This document shows positions 12,596 through 26,569 of a stretch of DNA of 64,000 nt, piece by piece (within the stretch, counting starts at the first letter, position 1; each line of letters starts with the position of its first letter). The DNA lies in assembly GCA_034190875.2 (NCBI GenBank), contig CM067356.1, positions 26,980,505-27,044,504 of the forward strand, given 5' to 3'. The notes under the pieces were generated by a model, which saw only the letters and a program-made list of their open reading frames with translations, was not told where the DNA came from and searched no databases. Source of the DNA: Urechis unicinctus (Eukaryota > Annelida > Polychaeta > Xenopneusta > Urechidae). A program made the translations under genes and the position numbers.

Positions 12596-13330
12596 GGCTA
12601 AGGTGTCTATGCCATTCGTGGTTATCCACCGCTTTGAGTCAAACGGGGAGAGTGACACCGTGTTGACGTTTAGCATATATATATATCTGAGGAGCATGGA
12701 ACCAGAATTTCACAAACTCATGGCCTGCATCTCACACCTGCTGACAAGCTCTTCTAAGTGTTTCATTCGTTCCCCAAGTTCGTCGTCCTTAGTCTAAAAC
12801 TCACTGACAACATATCTCAGCTCGATATCTAAATCTATTTTCAATTCTAGCAGATAATTAACATCTGACTTCAACTCTTTTACTCAACCTTCAAGCTCAG
12901 CAATACGCGTGTGTGGGGTGTCTTCGGTGTTCACTTCTATACATAACTCCCTCATTTATTAAATAGGCAGAAAGACAAGGAATATACAGCGCGTAAAAAG
13001 TCCGCACACTCTATGGGGCAACGAAATGACTCTGTGTATGGAGGAGGGTGGATACCATTCACACTGGTGGAGAAGCAGGAGTACCGAACTTTTTATGACG
13101 TCTTCTAATGCTTTGTCTTTCCCACGCTGGACCAGTGCGTATTCTTTTCATATATTAAAACATTCTGGTATGCTTTCAGAGATCTAGCCTTAATTTCTCC
13201 CTTCATTTGGGTATATTTTGTGACCTCAGCTAGTTAAAACTAATGATCCGAAATATTACCATCTTCAAGTGCTGTCGATACAATGTCAGCAATGGCATTC
13301 AATTTGCTCTGCGCCAGAACGTGGATCTGA

Positions 13331-13597
13331 TCATGTTTTTATACCTTGATGGTCAGTCGCAGATTGATCAATTGTCCAGCGTAGCCCACAAACCGACTCA
13401 GTAACCACGAAAACAGTGGCAATAAGAATGGCAACTACTGCAGACATTACACCTACGCCACTTGCGACAAGACAAATACCAACTGCAACTAAAGCAATGT
13501 CAACTGCATCCACTGAGTTACCTGCCCGGTATATTTCTTGTACATCGCACAATATCTCTTTCTCGAGGTATTGCTTCTTGAGGTTGATCTCATTCAA
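13331..13597 (-). pseudogene. Possible membrane-type protein frame at left side of the fossil element
   Basis: A minus-strand frame of 88 codons with a long hydrophobic, Gly/Ala/Val-rich middle that would make one or two membrane helices. It sits beside a minus-strand coiled-coil-like stretch at about 12.68-12.92 kb. I do not recognise the family; membership of the Polinton is inferred from position only. Confidence 0.3.
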
Positions 13598-16500
13598 CCT
13601 ATAGGAGTGCCCTGGATTCTCATCAGGGGGGACAACCCTAGGTAAATAATAGGTGCGGTTGGTGTCCTCATAACGATATGGTTAAAGTTCAGTTAGGAGC
13701 GAAGCTACTGACTAAGATGACTGGAAACGTGTTCTGAAACTGATTTGGTCACCCTCAACACGTGCACGGTTCCACTAGTAATACGTTTCGAGACAGGATG
13801 TTCGTGGTTATTATATCACCGAAAGAGCCACCCCCACAACTCGAAGAAGCGTAATGGGGGCCCCGTCCCAAGCATGTTGTGTGTGGTAATGATTTGATGT
13901 AGATAGACATAAAGTGGGTTAAAGATGCAAAAGTTGATGAGATGATCATCTTTGTAGGTACCTGGAGGAAGTCATCGCTCACCATGACCATCATCAAGAC
14001 CCAACATATCTAACACGTCTCTCATGCGCAAAGCCCTATCAGGAATTGGTAGGGTAATAACCCGATCTAAAGCACCAACCTCCAAACTGCAATCGGTCAG
14101 GGTTCAAATGGGCACCTCCTCCTGTTCCTGCAGTCTTTGGTCGCCATGGAACGTCTCATTTGATTCAAGGTTGTACCCGCCTACAGTATACGAGATTGAC
14201 CCGAGGTCAACACATCACCTGCACTATTGTCAATGGAATTTCGCAGGGGCACAGCCTCGCCACTCTGAAGTTTGATACATAGTTATCTATGTCTGTCTAT
14301 CAATTCAACAGCAACGTCACATATAAAGCACACAGGGTATATCCGGCCATTGAGAGGGGAGAGGGCTCAACAAAACCAAGCATTCAAGTTGTTTACAGCA
14401 GCGGTACATTCCTGGGGTGTTCAGTTATTGTAAGATGTCGCCGGTAACTGCGGATAAGACAGATCAAGTCTGAGCCTCAAAGCCAATGCAATAGTAGCGA
14501 GCGAGTGGTAGGGTTCCTATAGCGAAATGGGATCGTTAGCAGACTTTCCGTTAGCTTAACTAGTTCTCATTCAGCCATAACTATTGGCGATAATACGAGA
14601 CAGTCGAATATGGTGCCGTTTACAGATCCCGCTTTACAGGACCTCCACAACAGCAACTACAAGCACCTCTACCTCAGGACCATTCCCACGACCCCTGTGA
14701 CAAACCCTACGATGGCAGGGTGTATGAGAGACTCCGTAGAGAGTTTGGTGTAATATGGATCACGGACTGGCGCCAGAAGGCGATGGCTGCCAACGAAAGT
14801 CATGGGGTGCTTTATGCGTATGGCTTCGGGAGCGTCGTCAAGGTTGCTGGCCGGGACGTCCGTTATGACCCTACACGTATGGCCTTTGAGGCAGAAAAGG
14901 CTAACCTTCATGCTGGACACGTCTGAGGGCTTCACGCAGCCCGGTGTTCAGCGCATTAATGACAGCATTATGACCTATGTCTTGACACTGTTGGGGGCAC
15001 AGGCACATACTTGTAGCCGCATCTTGCGTTTGACGCCATGAAGCAGTTCTCGGCCAACGTTGAAGATGCGATTGAAAGAGCAAAACGGTACTAAGACTTC
15101 CTGAAGTTTGCAGGGTCCAGGGTAGACTTTGTCTTTGGTATTGGGCTCTACATGACGCCAAGAAACTTGCTTCTCCAGGTAGGCCAAGCCGTTGTGTAGA
15201 ACAACCTGATTACCATTGCGAGTGTGCAACAGCAGATCGGCATCAACATAGATGTCAACGTTGCTGCGCCTTTCCATGAAGGAAGTTTTGACACCAATGA
15301 GCAATAGGACCCAGCACAAAACGACAGCCCTTCTCCACAAGTTGCATCCATGGAAAAGGCGCACGAAGATGAAAAAAAGCTCTTATTGTGGGCGGAATCA
15401 CGACATGCAGAAGGATACAGTGGACCTATTCTACCCCCGGACCGACAGGGGGATTAATTGTGCTTTGGCTTGCTACAAAGTAGGTCACGGAGCATCAGGA
15501 AGATCACTCCCACCAGCGCCACAACTGTGGGCCATACGTGTTCTGCCATCCAACCAGCCACCTTTTCAACTGACTTGAAAGATCTTCATGTGTAGTATGA
15601 ATGACCGCTGCTGCCTCTTTAGATAGTAGTTCAGGGATCACCCCAAGTGCGCGTGCAAGCTGCATGCCTTACTTCCTGACGATAATAGGCGAGAGAAACT
15701 TTCTTTCTGTGTTAGAAGCTTCTGTGGGGACTAATCAGAGGAAATTAACGCAAGTCCTGAAGTAGAGATGCTTATTTGGTTTATTCAGATTTCAACAATG
15801 AAGCTCCCTGGAATCTTGCGGTCCGAATCGTTTCTCTGACTAGATGAATCTCTCTGACTAACCCATCTGGACTCCTTATAAAGGGTCCCGCGATAGGCCA
15901 GGCTAAAACAATCCCCACGTGACACGACGAGTCCACTTGGAGGGTGAACTCGCTTGCTGTGAGGATTGCTGAAATCAGGGTTACACCCTTCCCAAAGAGT
16001 GGTGTGATGTAACCCGGGCTCTCGTGCTGATAATTAAAGGGGGAGGCTTTTTAAGAACGTATGAGCCAAAATAGTATTATAACATCCTCCCCAACCATAA
16101 TAAAGTTGAACTTCCACTGTTCAATAAATTTAGAATTTACCCTTGAATTTTGAAAATTGACTTTGTTAAACTAATTGAAGGTTGATGAAATGGAATTTGG
16201 AATAAGAGTTATGAAGTAAAGGGACAGCACGACACGAGCCCAATATTATTAGATTTTGAATTTTGAGTGATCCCAGGGTAGCTTGGACATGCGCCAATAC
16301 TGTTTAACATTGGCACATGTCCATAACAATAATAGGTAATTATATTAGGTTACAATAATTTTTCAAGTGTTCTAATTTTGCTAGCCTAAATGGTATTAAG
16401 ATAAATATGTTACAATAAAATGGAAAGAATAAAAATATGGAATACTCTAGCCGTTATGACATTAATTACATTTTCACAGTATTACTCCGCACTAAAACCA

Positions 16501-16919
16501 CATGGGAAAAAGCGATGAGTCTATACTTAATAATCGTGAAAATAGTAAAATAACCTATTGTATCTAATTTAACTATTAATTTTGAAAGAATTAAACTAAT
16601 GTCATGAAAATTAAATATACAAGAACAATGGAATAATGCCATGGCTGTTATTGAAATTTGTGGATTTCTTTGGATGCTTCTTGAAGATGAAATATCTGGA
16701 GGGCTGCCGCATTGGGTTCGCCAGGTGTCGCTTGAGGGGAAGGGGTGTGCGTTTTCCGACGCCTGGTATAAGAAATAGATTCGTAATAGTTCATCTGTTA
16801 AAATGTCTAGTATTAACGGCTGCAAGGATATGCGAGCCCCTTGGGTTTAAAAAGCGTGCGGCAGTCTGTGGCTATTACAAACAACTCAAGCACCATTGAC
16901 CAAAACCAATAACAGCTGG

Positions 16920-18030
16920 TCCGCTTCCCCAATCTAGGTGCAGACGACGTCATTTTCCTGGGGACAGCCCGACTGGCCTTTACAATCTTGTTGACCTAGA
17001 CAGACGCCAACCGCAGCGTTGTACAAAAGCTGGGGCGCACTGTAGTTAAGGAAACAACAATCAAGATTTCTGAGGTCATGTCCATTGATGACAGCGATGT
17101 GTACCACTGTTACGCCGACCTATAGTAAACTGCACAGGAGAAAGTTAACGCCCAGTACCAGGATATTGACGCATAAGATGACGGAAATGTGACCAAGATA
17201 AGGGTTGGGTTCAGGAGACAAGGATGGAACTGAGGTAGAAGACAAGGCCATAAACAACGCCTATGACAGTCGGCTTAATATTCCGCTGGACTTAGAGCTC
17301 CTCAAGAGCCACATGCCCTTTTACCATGCACTTGGTGACAGACTGGAAAACGAGCTCACATTCAACGACTGAAGTTGTGTGATTCACGCAACAGGTGACA
17401 CAGTCAGAGTATGACATGGTCAGCCAACCAGAGCTGGCCTGCATGATCCCCAATCAATGCACCGGTTGGTTTGCATTGCTGTATGAGCATGTGGTCCACC
17501 AATGAAAGATTGCATACAATAAGAGTGACACGCTGTGGAACATCAATCTTAACGTACCGGCTCGCAGCATGAAAGGCAACCCGCTGCTCTTTTAAGACCC
17601 ATCCAATACCTCATTTATAAGGAAGACAGAGTAATTCTACAACCCGATGATTACAAAGGTCAAGGTTGCCATTGAAGGTATCCCCAACCAGCCGTATGCT
17701 CATGGAATGCGCGCATACTAGCAATGGGATGAAGCCTTTGCGGCAACGAGTAAACGAGACCCCAGTGTGACAATAGCCGTAAAAGACCTGGCATTGGTGG
17801 ACGTGTTCCTAGGAGAGTACCTAACCAGCAAGTATACCCTGTGGCTCGGCTCGAAGACGAGTGATGACCAGCAAGCTACATGTTAGAGGCAGGCACGTGG
17901 AGAATGCGTCTGAGGGTGTCAGCATCCAGATGACAATAAAGGCAGAGGCGGCTGGCACATTGAATGTCTATATGTATATGGTTATGGACGCAGAGCTGAA
18001 CATTATGGGTAGCAGGTTCCATTTCCAGAT
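16920..18030 (+). pseudogene. Fossil Polinton major capsid protein region
   Basis: Translated pieces resemble the double jelly-roll major capsid protein of Polintons and adintoviruses: a segment with LAFTILLT-like and SVVQKLGRTVVKETTIKIS-like text, then ELTFND followed by SEYDMVSQPELA, and a late part near 17.8-18.0 kb. It precedes the ATPase-like part. The region is multiply broken. Confidence 0.65.
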
Positions 18031-18520
18031 GGCCCTGGCTCAGCCATCGTTTGTGGTCAGACCCAGTGTGGCAAAACCATCTTCATGATCGACCTACTTG
18101 AGGGCGCCTTCTTCAGTGCCTTCCAGCATATTAAAATCCTCTACCCCAACATCTGTTTCAACCAGACCTACACCGCACGGCCCTGGGTGTAGTCTGACTC
18201 TGCTTTCTACGATGCTGATCCGGTGAGCGGCTACATGACTACTTGAGGGTTTTCTTCCATTGGTTTCAGGGTGTCATCGCTGTACATTATTGACGACTGC
18301 TCGGCCACAAAAGCACTGACAAAAGAAAATACATGCTGTTCGAACTGGCTTTTAACGGCCGCCATGCAAAGCAAATGTCTGGGTTTCTCAGCCAAAAGTA
18401 CAACTCTATGCTGAAGAACCTACATGAGCAAACCCACTGGGTTGAGCTCTTTTACACCAAGGACCGTTTGTAGACACCCTGCGTGAGAATGATGTGATCC
18501 CGACAAGGGAGGAACGGGGC
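18030..18520 (+). pseudogene. Fossil Polinton packaging ATPase region
   Basis: A Walker A-like CGQTQCGKT sequence at about 18.06 kb is followed by a Walker B-like YIIDDCSA at about 18.28 kb, as in the FtsK/HerA-type genome-packaging ATPases of Polintons. It lies directly after the capsid-like part. Broken. Confidence 0.65.
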
Positions 18521-20079
18521 ACTGTCGTTAGCGCCAGGTAAGGTATCGTTGTGTGGATAATATACCAATATATTAGACTTTGGCAGTATATATTAAAAAC
18601 AACTCGCAATATGGATCGTGATAGCATCATTGATCAAGTCCTTGCAGAGCCATGCCCAGGGCATACAGCCTCTTGGACATACAGCCGCTGTCCTCGAGGC
18701 CGACCAATCTATATCACTGCTATGGCATGTACTTAGCTCCGCTTATTGGGGCCTTAACAACAGCCAAGCGCAACGAACCCAGCAGACAAGTGAACCCACC
18801 ACAAATGGTTGCGGAAGGGCACTGCAGCTTGAAAAGCCGACCAGGATAAGCTTCTGAGTGAGCTCCGTGAGTCCAAGGTCACGCTTACGTGCAAAAGTCG
18901 CGCTAGAGCCCACGGAAAAAAAATGCTACATTGGGGCAACCTGGGTTTGCCGGTGGCGTCGGGTTGTTTAGACTAGCATGGTTGCGTCTTTCCTGCCGAG
19001 GTTGTTTCTGTGAGCCACAAAAGTCAGCCAAGTCAGGTCGTATTGTCAAAGGATCCGTTCCACGTGAATTAGTTAATCATGACAACATCAAGTACTGATG
19101 GGAAAATGTTCGTTAGCGCGCTGCACCATCGTGCCGTTGTTTCTGGTATATTTAAAGGTTACTGCAAGACTTCACGCCATGCCACCTGGGTATGGCTGTT
19201 GCCGACGTAGCCCTAGCCATGGTCACAAAGGACATGCTAATTAAACAAAGGATTATACCAGGTGATATACTGAAGTAAACATTGCCTGCAAGTTTTATAC
19301 ACAATGGCCTCGATAGCAATGCTTGTTGGAGATGTCCTTGTAAACACCCTCGCGTTCTCTGATAGCCACTTTATTCTCCATATTATGAAACCGTAAAGTG
19401 GACGTTGAACGTAAACGCCATGATGGAGCAATCAAGCAGCTTTAGTCTGTGCAGGCTGCATGGGCCAAGCTCCGAACTGAATGGCTAGACTTCATCAACG
19501 AGCAGCTCCGCAACCAGGGACATGCCAAGCGCACTTTCCAGGATGTCAACGATGCTATGCGTGAGTACTCGCTAGTCACAGGCAACCCATTGAAGCCTGA
19601 GCCCCAACTTTCACACTAACCCACTAACCAAAAGGAAGGTGAGGTGACGTTCATTACCCTGCGCATGGCTGGTATGATATGTCGTGGCCTAATGAGTTTC
19701 ATCAAGCCTCTTGTTTCTTCATGACAGTGTGAAACGCCCGACTTACAAGTACGCCCTCACAGTAGTGAACAAAGCGGCAGACCAATTGACTACAAAATAG
19801 GCTACATAGGTTAACATTCTTTTGTGTGCAAAAACACCAGTTCCCATACTACGCAAGCCAGATCCCACGCCAGGTCTGATGTTAAGAAATATCTGCGTGA
19901 GTGCGAGATGAACGCTCCTGCGGGTCACCTCCTCGGCAGAGATGCTCTGATGAGAGGCCTGCGTAGACAGATTGGTGACCGCTGAGCTTAAGGAGTTGAA
20001 TGGGATCAAGTGTCAGTTTGCCCAGCGGGTAAGGCTCACGATACTCACCGGCAATGGCAGCACTGAGCATGTTGAGCCT

Positions 20080-22260
20080 GTACTGCGTTAGAAGCAGAAG
20101 GTGGTTCTCTCCACAGAAGATATTGGCGATATCTTGAACATGAGCAATGCCGACAGTGGACCAACAGAGATTCCGGCTGGGAGTTTGAGTCAATCGCAAC
20201 TCAGTGGATCGACATTACCCACTACCAGCCATTCAAAGGTAGCTCCTACATGCCGCTACAAAGTGCGCTGGCTGCGAAGAATGCAATCATAAACGTGAAG
20301 AACAAGAACGACTACGTCCTTCTATGGTCTGTTGAATCGGCTATGCACACGGTCGCTAAAGATCGAACACATTGACCATCTAAGTATAACATTCAGAGGC
20401 TGATAGTCCTGCTGGATGATAAAGGCATAGATATTCCATCGCCAGTGTCGCAGCTTGAGAAGGTAGATAAGCATGCGCCTAAGCTAGCCCTGAAAGTGTT
20501 TGGCTGGAAAGAAGGCGCTGCTATCACACACCAAATCAGCCTGCTGATTTTCCACGTAAAAACCACATGCTGATTGAGATGGCAGGCAAGTTCCACTACA
20601 CAAAGATCTGAACTTTATGCTGTATGATCAGAGTATGTACGGACACTTCAATTATTCTGTGAGTGATGCCTGCATGGTTATACCATTAAGAAACTGCACA
20701 AGCCCGAGTGCATGGTGATAGGGCCGGCTGGTGAGCAAGATGACATGCCAGAGGAAGGGAAGAACACAATATCCTCACAGAACCGGTACAAGCAGCTGAC
20801 ATTGCCCAATAGGAATAGGTACTTCTCCATGTTGTTTGGGATGCAGTTGATCTGCCCTTCCACCTTGCTGATGGCCTGCATCAAGAGGTGGCCGTCATAG
20901 TTCTGTAGGTTGTCGAAGACCACAGGCACAGCCGCTGTATTGGGACTCAGCAACAGCTTCATGCGTAATGAGCTGCGCCACGGTACTTAACTGTTATATG
21001 GCAGCGGTCGCGGACGGAGTTGCTGCCCAGTTCCTTTTAACACACATGACAATGGGTTGCCTCCTTGTTGGCTCTTCTATCCTCACGCATCATGCGCATG
21101 GGAGCAGGCTTTGACAGAACTGCTTTGATCTTGCGCTTTTCGTGTTGCAGGGCTGGCAAGAATTTATCCACAGCGTTTAGTCCTCTGTACACAACATGGC
21201 GTTTGGTCTGAACATGTCACTGGACAGCTACATAGCCGTAACCTCATGGGTCGTTTTCGTTTGCATTATTCGTGTTGCTCTTGATAGGATCAGGTGCAGG
21301 AGCCAGAAGATTTACGGTGAGCACCTTAAAGTTGGCGTAGATAACATGCTGCTTAAGACAGATGTGCTTCATTGACAATGCACAGTTTCTCCTAGCCTCG
21401 CTTGACAAACTGGTCTCTGCAATTAACCCAGATGCATTTGCAGTGACGGCTAAGTATGAGCCTGACTGGGCAAAGCGCTGCCTGCTAATGCGCAAGGGAG
21501 TGTACCCCTATGAGTTCATAAACGGCTGGTGTAAATTCAATTTACCACTGCCTCCGAGTTCTACAGCAAGCTGTCTGAGCAAGGTATAACTGCTGCTGAC
21601 TATAAACATGCACAGAAGGTCTGAGACAAGTTTGGGTGTGGAAACATGGGCGATTACCATGACCTGTACCTGCAGATAGACGTGCTGCTCCTGGTAGATA
21701 TGTTTTAAATATTCCTCAAGACCTACCTGAAGCAGTACGGACTGGACCCAGTCAACCACTACACCAGCCCCAGTCTGTCATGGGACGTGCTGCTTAAGAG
21801 CACAGGTGTACAGCTAAATCTACTAACTGACCATGACAAGCACCTGTTTGTTGACAAATGCCTGCGCGGAGGGATAATCATGGTGTCGCACCGCCACGCT
21901 ATGGCCAAAAACCTATACACGGAGAGCTTCGAAAATGATAAGCCGTCAATGTATATCTAGTACCTTGACGCAAACAACTTGTATGACAGGGCGATGGGCC
22001 AGCCCTTATCCTAGGGGCGATTGAGTGGGTAGACAAGCCAGCTTATCTGTAAATACAAGATCATCCTGACGATGCCAAAAACGTTTACATATTCTAAGTA
22101 GATCTGGAATATCCTGCAGAGATCCACGATGTGCACAACAAGTTTCTACTAGCACCAGAGCAAATTGCTGTGCAAAAGAAATGGTTGTCAGACTACCAAA
22201 AGAATCTTCTGGGTGCATTGGGGAGCACCACAGAGGTCGAGAACCTGGTACCCAACCTAC
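20080..22260 (+). pseudogene. Fossil Polinton family B DNA polymerase region
   Basis: Pieces of protein-primed DNA polymerase B are readable across about 2 kb: an N-terminal part with AIINVKNKNDYVLLWSVE, a central part with DYHDLYLQIDVLLLVDMF and YGLDPVNHYTSPSLSWD, and a palm part with YLDANNLYDRAMGQPLS and HNKFLLAPEQ. These are typical of the Polinton pPolB family. The region is multiply broken. A minus-strand frame at 22903-23121 next to it may belong to the same element. Confidence 0.8.
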
Positions 22261-23129
22261 GCAGGAATGAAGCTGACTTAGATACACTGTGCACTCTCAT
22301 TCGACCAAAGCCCGTGGATGGAGCCCTTATTAGAAGGGCTCTACTTGCTTCACCAGGAATATTTAATTTGGAAACTGACCCGTTCGGAACATTTACTTCA
22401 GATATGAAGGTTTGGTATTTGAGGGGCGGGGGGATTATGACTCCACACTGGCTGACGACGCTTATTACGGTTAATACATAAAATATCTCACTGAGAAGGA
22501 CGGTCACATTATTCCTTAGCTCTGCTCCGAAAAGCAGGGTATTGACTTAATCTGACTCACTGCACAAAGTTTTGAGGTCCTCTTTCAACTCATATCGGAA
22601 TGCGGCTCAACGTCTTTGATCCAGTGCATGAGAACTATCACAGAGCATAAGTATGGCTTATGATAGCCCTGACATTAGCCCAGCAGACCAACAGACGATC
22701 GGGTACTCCCTTGTTGTGGAGGGAGAGGTTGGTTGAAAAGAGCGACCTGACATGGTTTGCTGAAGAGTGGGACAATTACCACCCTCCCCCTCTGCAGTAA
22801 CAAAGTCGTTCAGGACGGTGACCTGGTGATCGTAGCAGTGATGCCAGCAAGCAAAAGTTTCTGGACACGCTGAATCATAGCGTCCTCGTGGCGTGAATAT
22901 TTCTAGATGCTGTTGTAAACCTCAGGGATCACCCGCACCGGCTCCAATTTCTCACAGTCAATTGGCTTTGGAAATTTGTCCAACGCCAGAGATTTATTCT
23001 CTTTGGACATCCCGTGTGTATGCAGCTTGTCCACCACAGTAGCTAACTGGTCGTCTATCTGAGGCCCATTGACATCCTGTTGCTTAACATAGCTGTCCAG
23101 CTTATCTAGGAATATGCGCAAAGTTTGCT

Positions 23130-24355
23130 GAGTGGGTGAGGCGCTGGTACCTTCTTAGTCACTATCGCTATTTTCACCTCCCTCCTGCTGTGCACACACT
23201 TAGGATTCATCGTCATCCACGGGACCTAATCTTAAAGAGACTGTCCTGTCCCATATTTGTAACGAGGTTGCCTAGCAAGCTGCTTGGCAACCGGACCTTG
23301 GAAACCAAAAGTTTTAAGTTTTCAGACTTTCAGTCGCTACGCGGCGTTGCTGTCTCAGAAAATAGATCCTTACTTCGGCTGTTGCCATTTATGTAGTCGG
23401 AAATTACCCTTCCTGCTTGTTGGTCTAATTTGTGCGCAATGATTCCCACAACTTCATTTTGTAACCAAAGCGGAAGTATACATATCGATAGCGAGGTAGT
23501 TATAGAGTGCGAAATGATTTACAGCTAACATTAGTGTGGTTCATGGTTTAGGGAGGCACCGTTATCGATGGAACGACACAACTAAATAAAACAGCTTTCC
23601 ACCGTACATCGTGAAAATTTCCAGTCAAATAATAATGTTGGAAATTTATCAATATGATTTTAGATCAAGTAAACTTTGTGGCACAAATTAAAGGATGACA
23701 TTATTTATGTCTGCGCTGAACGTAGTTATGTATTTACAGAATGATCCCTGAGAGCCCGATATGGGGCTGAACAGCCTCTTTAAGTCATCTTGATAGCAGT
23801 CATACGCTGAGCTCAGTGATCACGGGGTTAGGGCGTTAATGAAGCCAGCGGGCTTCTGATGAAAGCCATATCATCTCGCGAAGCAGCAGGCTTGCAAAAG
23901 CGAACAGAAAGTCGCAGCGCACAAAACCAGTCATCAAATCAGATTGAAATAACCATATTGGATTCACCACGCTAGTTGACACACTACCGGACACTTTCCA
24001 TGGTAAAGTCGCTTAACGCTACGCTAACATAACGTACCCTAGCCTTTGGATATCGACTTCCGGAGTGTTCGAGCGCGCTATGATTGAGCATTCCAGTGAT
24101 CTATTTTCAAAGCGATTTTAAAAAAATGGCATATACTTTTGTCAGAGCCATTCAAGACCAATTCGTTCGCTGAATCTTATTCACACCAATTGCCTTAGCG
24201 AAAGAGACAATTTTATATCAACGAAAATGGAAGTAGCAATAGACTTTGCTTTATCTGTGCAGGGCTTTCCAGAAACGTAAGAACTGAACAAGCTTCGCTC
24301 TCGATTCTCTTGTGACAACTGTCGTAGCCAGTCCTCGCCAAAGCTGCCAAGTGCC
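23130..24355. other. Intergenic, no recognised feature
   Basis: No gene, repeat family or structural RNA is evident. The short word CGATCGGGTACTCCCTTGTTG just left of here (22.70 kb) also occurs at 47.70 kb beside the interspersed repeat copy there, hinting at shared repeat ancestry. Confidence 0.4.
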
Positions 24356-24359
24356 TCTG

Positions 24360-24880
24360 CGAGTTAGAATTAGCTCTTTCGAATTAAGTACGGGAGTGAT
24401 GCATGCACTCCCTCTTAGTTCTGGCGTCCAACGCATATTCCCGGCATAAGTCAACGGAATCATCAAGAGTTCCGCTGCTTTACCTAGTTTTAGCTAATAA
24501 AATCAACTCACCAAACATTTATAGGACCAGAAGCTGAATTTCAGCAACAACAGTATCCTGAGAATAAGTATTTTGGTCTAAAACACACCAAACGGTAATA
24601 TCTGAGCCCGACTTGGCAACATGGCGGCGAGGCGGCGGAAACTGACCAGCGGGAGGATTCACCAATTGGAACATAGGCGAGACTACTCACAAGACGCGGG
24701 TTCACAGGGACTATTTGTGGCACGAAGCTAAAAGCTAAAATGACCTTGTCTAACATGTAGAAAAGGCCACTAACATTCACTGTCGCACAAATATCATACA
24801 AAAAGGCGACAGGAATTATCAGCTATAGTTTTTTGCCTATGTTCTCACCGCCTTATTTTACATCGGAAGTTCTTGGGGCT
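24360..24880. repeat. Unclassified interspersed repeat, copy 1
   Basis: About 500 bp aligns, same strand, with 47.15-47.67 kb, including the shared words ACGGGAGTGATGCATGCA, GGCAACATGGCGGCG and GCACGAAGCTAAAAGCTAAA. The CAACATGGCGGC word resembles a YY1 site. No coding capacity or clear terminal repeats are visible, so the class is unknown. Confidence 0.75.
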
Positions 24881-25190
24881 GTCTGGGATATTCGTCCTCC
24901 GCGCTTGTATTTCGGAAGAGAAAATATCACCGTCCTGGCAACATCCGGCGGGCGGCGGAAACTGACCAGCGGGAGACGAGACTACTAGGAAAAATGACCT
25001 TGTCTAACATGTAAAAAGGCCACTATGAAACAAATTCATCCGAATCGAACCGAAAAACCTGGGGAAAAGATAGGAATTATCAGCTATAGTTTTTGCCTAT
25101 GTTCTCACCGCCTTATTTACATCGGAAACTGGGGCTGTCTGGGATATCGTCCTCCGCGCTTGTATTTCGGAAGAAAATATCACCGGTAAA
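24881..25190. repeat. Partial, internally deleted second copy of the interspersed repeat
   Basis: 24.93-25.19 kb repeats parts of the preceding unit in the same order (GGCGGCGGAAACTGACCAGC, GACCTTGTCTAACATGTA, GCCTATGTTCTCACCGCC, TCCTCCGCGCTTGTATTTCG), each spaced more tightly, so it is a compressed tandem copy. Confidence 0.7.
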
Positions 25191-25199
25191 CTTGGAAAG

Positions 25200-26569
25200 T
25201 TATCGAAAATATAGTTTTCCGCAGACGATAGGAATATGAAACATTATCTCGAACCGAATTAGATAATAACTTTCGACACTGATCGCCCGAAACTCGTCAG
25301 AACATGCATATTTCGTGAAAAAGTGGTGAGTTCTGGGTTGATCGAATGCATCGACCAAAAAATTTAGCTTAAACTGTTGGACCGACAAGGTGATAAATAG
25401 AACCTGACGTTGGTCTTTTGGGCTAGTTAGAATGGACAAGCCCAACATCGATGGTATGTGTAGACCAGCTTTTTGAATCGAGATGCAGTGGAGACAGTCG
25501 ATCAAAAGCTTAAACCAAAGAGTTCACATACTTTCTTGGACGGATGACATAACATGCTCTAGAAATGATTTCGTTGTCAATTAAGCCATTTCATGCGATT
25601 AGCAAATAAATATTCTGACTGGAGCATGTTCAGCGAAACTTATGCTTTGATCGATGTCTTGATACCCGAGTAAATGGCCGAGGAGCGATGATGAGACATG
25701 TAATGATTACTCATTACTCGAAGCTTAGATTGACGGCGATAACCCTCTTAGTATATTTGCAACAGGGCACATTTATGTCATCAACGAGACACACCACAAT
25801 GGTCATACTGGGGTCGACTTGGGAGTAGACTAAACATGACTCAAACTATTGAAAGATTATACTACATTCTGCTGGTTGAACACGAGACCGAACTTCCGAG
25901 TTCCCCTTTAACTGCTTGTTTTCCCCACCCTGTCAATTAAGCACACGGTGTGATGCAGGCGTTCACTGTGCCGACGCACCAATACCAATGGTAGTTGCCC
26001 AATAACGAAGCATGAGAGAATGAAAAAAATAGATTGACTGCAATAAGAAATACAATGGTGCATCACTACAGCTGTAATAAAAACATTATATTTGCGCGTT
26101 TGCTTTTGTTATTGACGAGAGACAATAAGAATGGATAACAGCCAGTCAAAAAGGCGATGTGCGTCAGTGCAGCCACACCCAAGGCTGCGTCGCAGTGGTG
26201 ACGTGTTGACCATCATTCCCAAATAATTTTTTCAAAATATTGATTTTGCCTCAACGGAATTTTCAAATGCGACTTGTTTGTATGTATGTTCGTCCGTTCG
26301 TTACTTTTGATGGCCCATTACGTTATGCAGATCCAAATAACGCATAGACCTCTCTCCCGTTAACATCATTGTACTCTTGAAAATCAGCGGTACTTCGCCT
26401 TTGAAACCCGAGTTATATTGATTAAGTTTAGGCTAAATATCACAAGGTCTGGTGAGACTTATAATTGGAGTGGTTCTCAGTGACCTTGGCCTTACAACCA
26501 AGTCACAATGTCCAATCGCGGATGTGTGTAGCTGATAAGCCTATTTTGTCAATGTAGCTAGTAGAATGT
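25200..26569. other. Intergenic, no recognised feature
   Basis: AT-rich sequence. A 101-codon minus-strand frame at 25200-25505 has no recognisable motif. Confidence 0.4.

Larger units (their letters stand above)
12600..23120 (+). mobile_element. Fossil Polinton/Maverick (adintovirus-like) element, heavily broken
   Basis: A long stretch with remains of Polinton genes in the usual kind of order: capsid-type sequences, a packaging ATPase and a protein-primed family B DNA polymerase, mostly on the plus strand, with smaller pieces on the minus strand at both sides. It is clearly dead, with many breaks (dozens). I could not define terminal inverted repeats or a 6-bp target duplication, so both limits are approximate; the well supported core is 14.6-22.5 kb, and the coiled-coil and membrane-type frames at 12.6-13.6 kb are a less certain left extension. 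Block B has no counterpart between SMT and GPCR, so it entered block A after the duplication or was lost from B. The degree of decay suggests an old insertion. AT-rich sequence at about 15.7-16.9 kb looks different from the rest and may be a later insertion. Confidence 0.8.

Noticed and set aside
15700-16100. Possible LTR-like insertion in the fossil Polinton
   Set aside because: A TATA-like CTTATAAAGGG and a compositional change are visible, but I found no paired direct repeats or internal retroelement genes, so it is not called.
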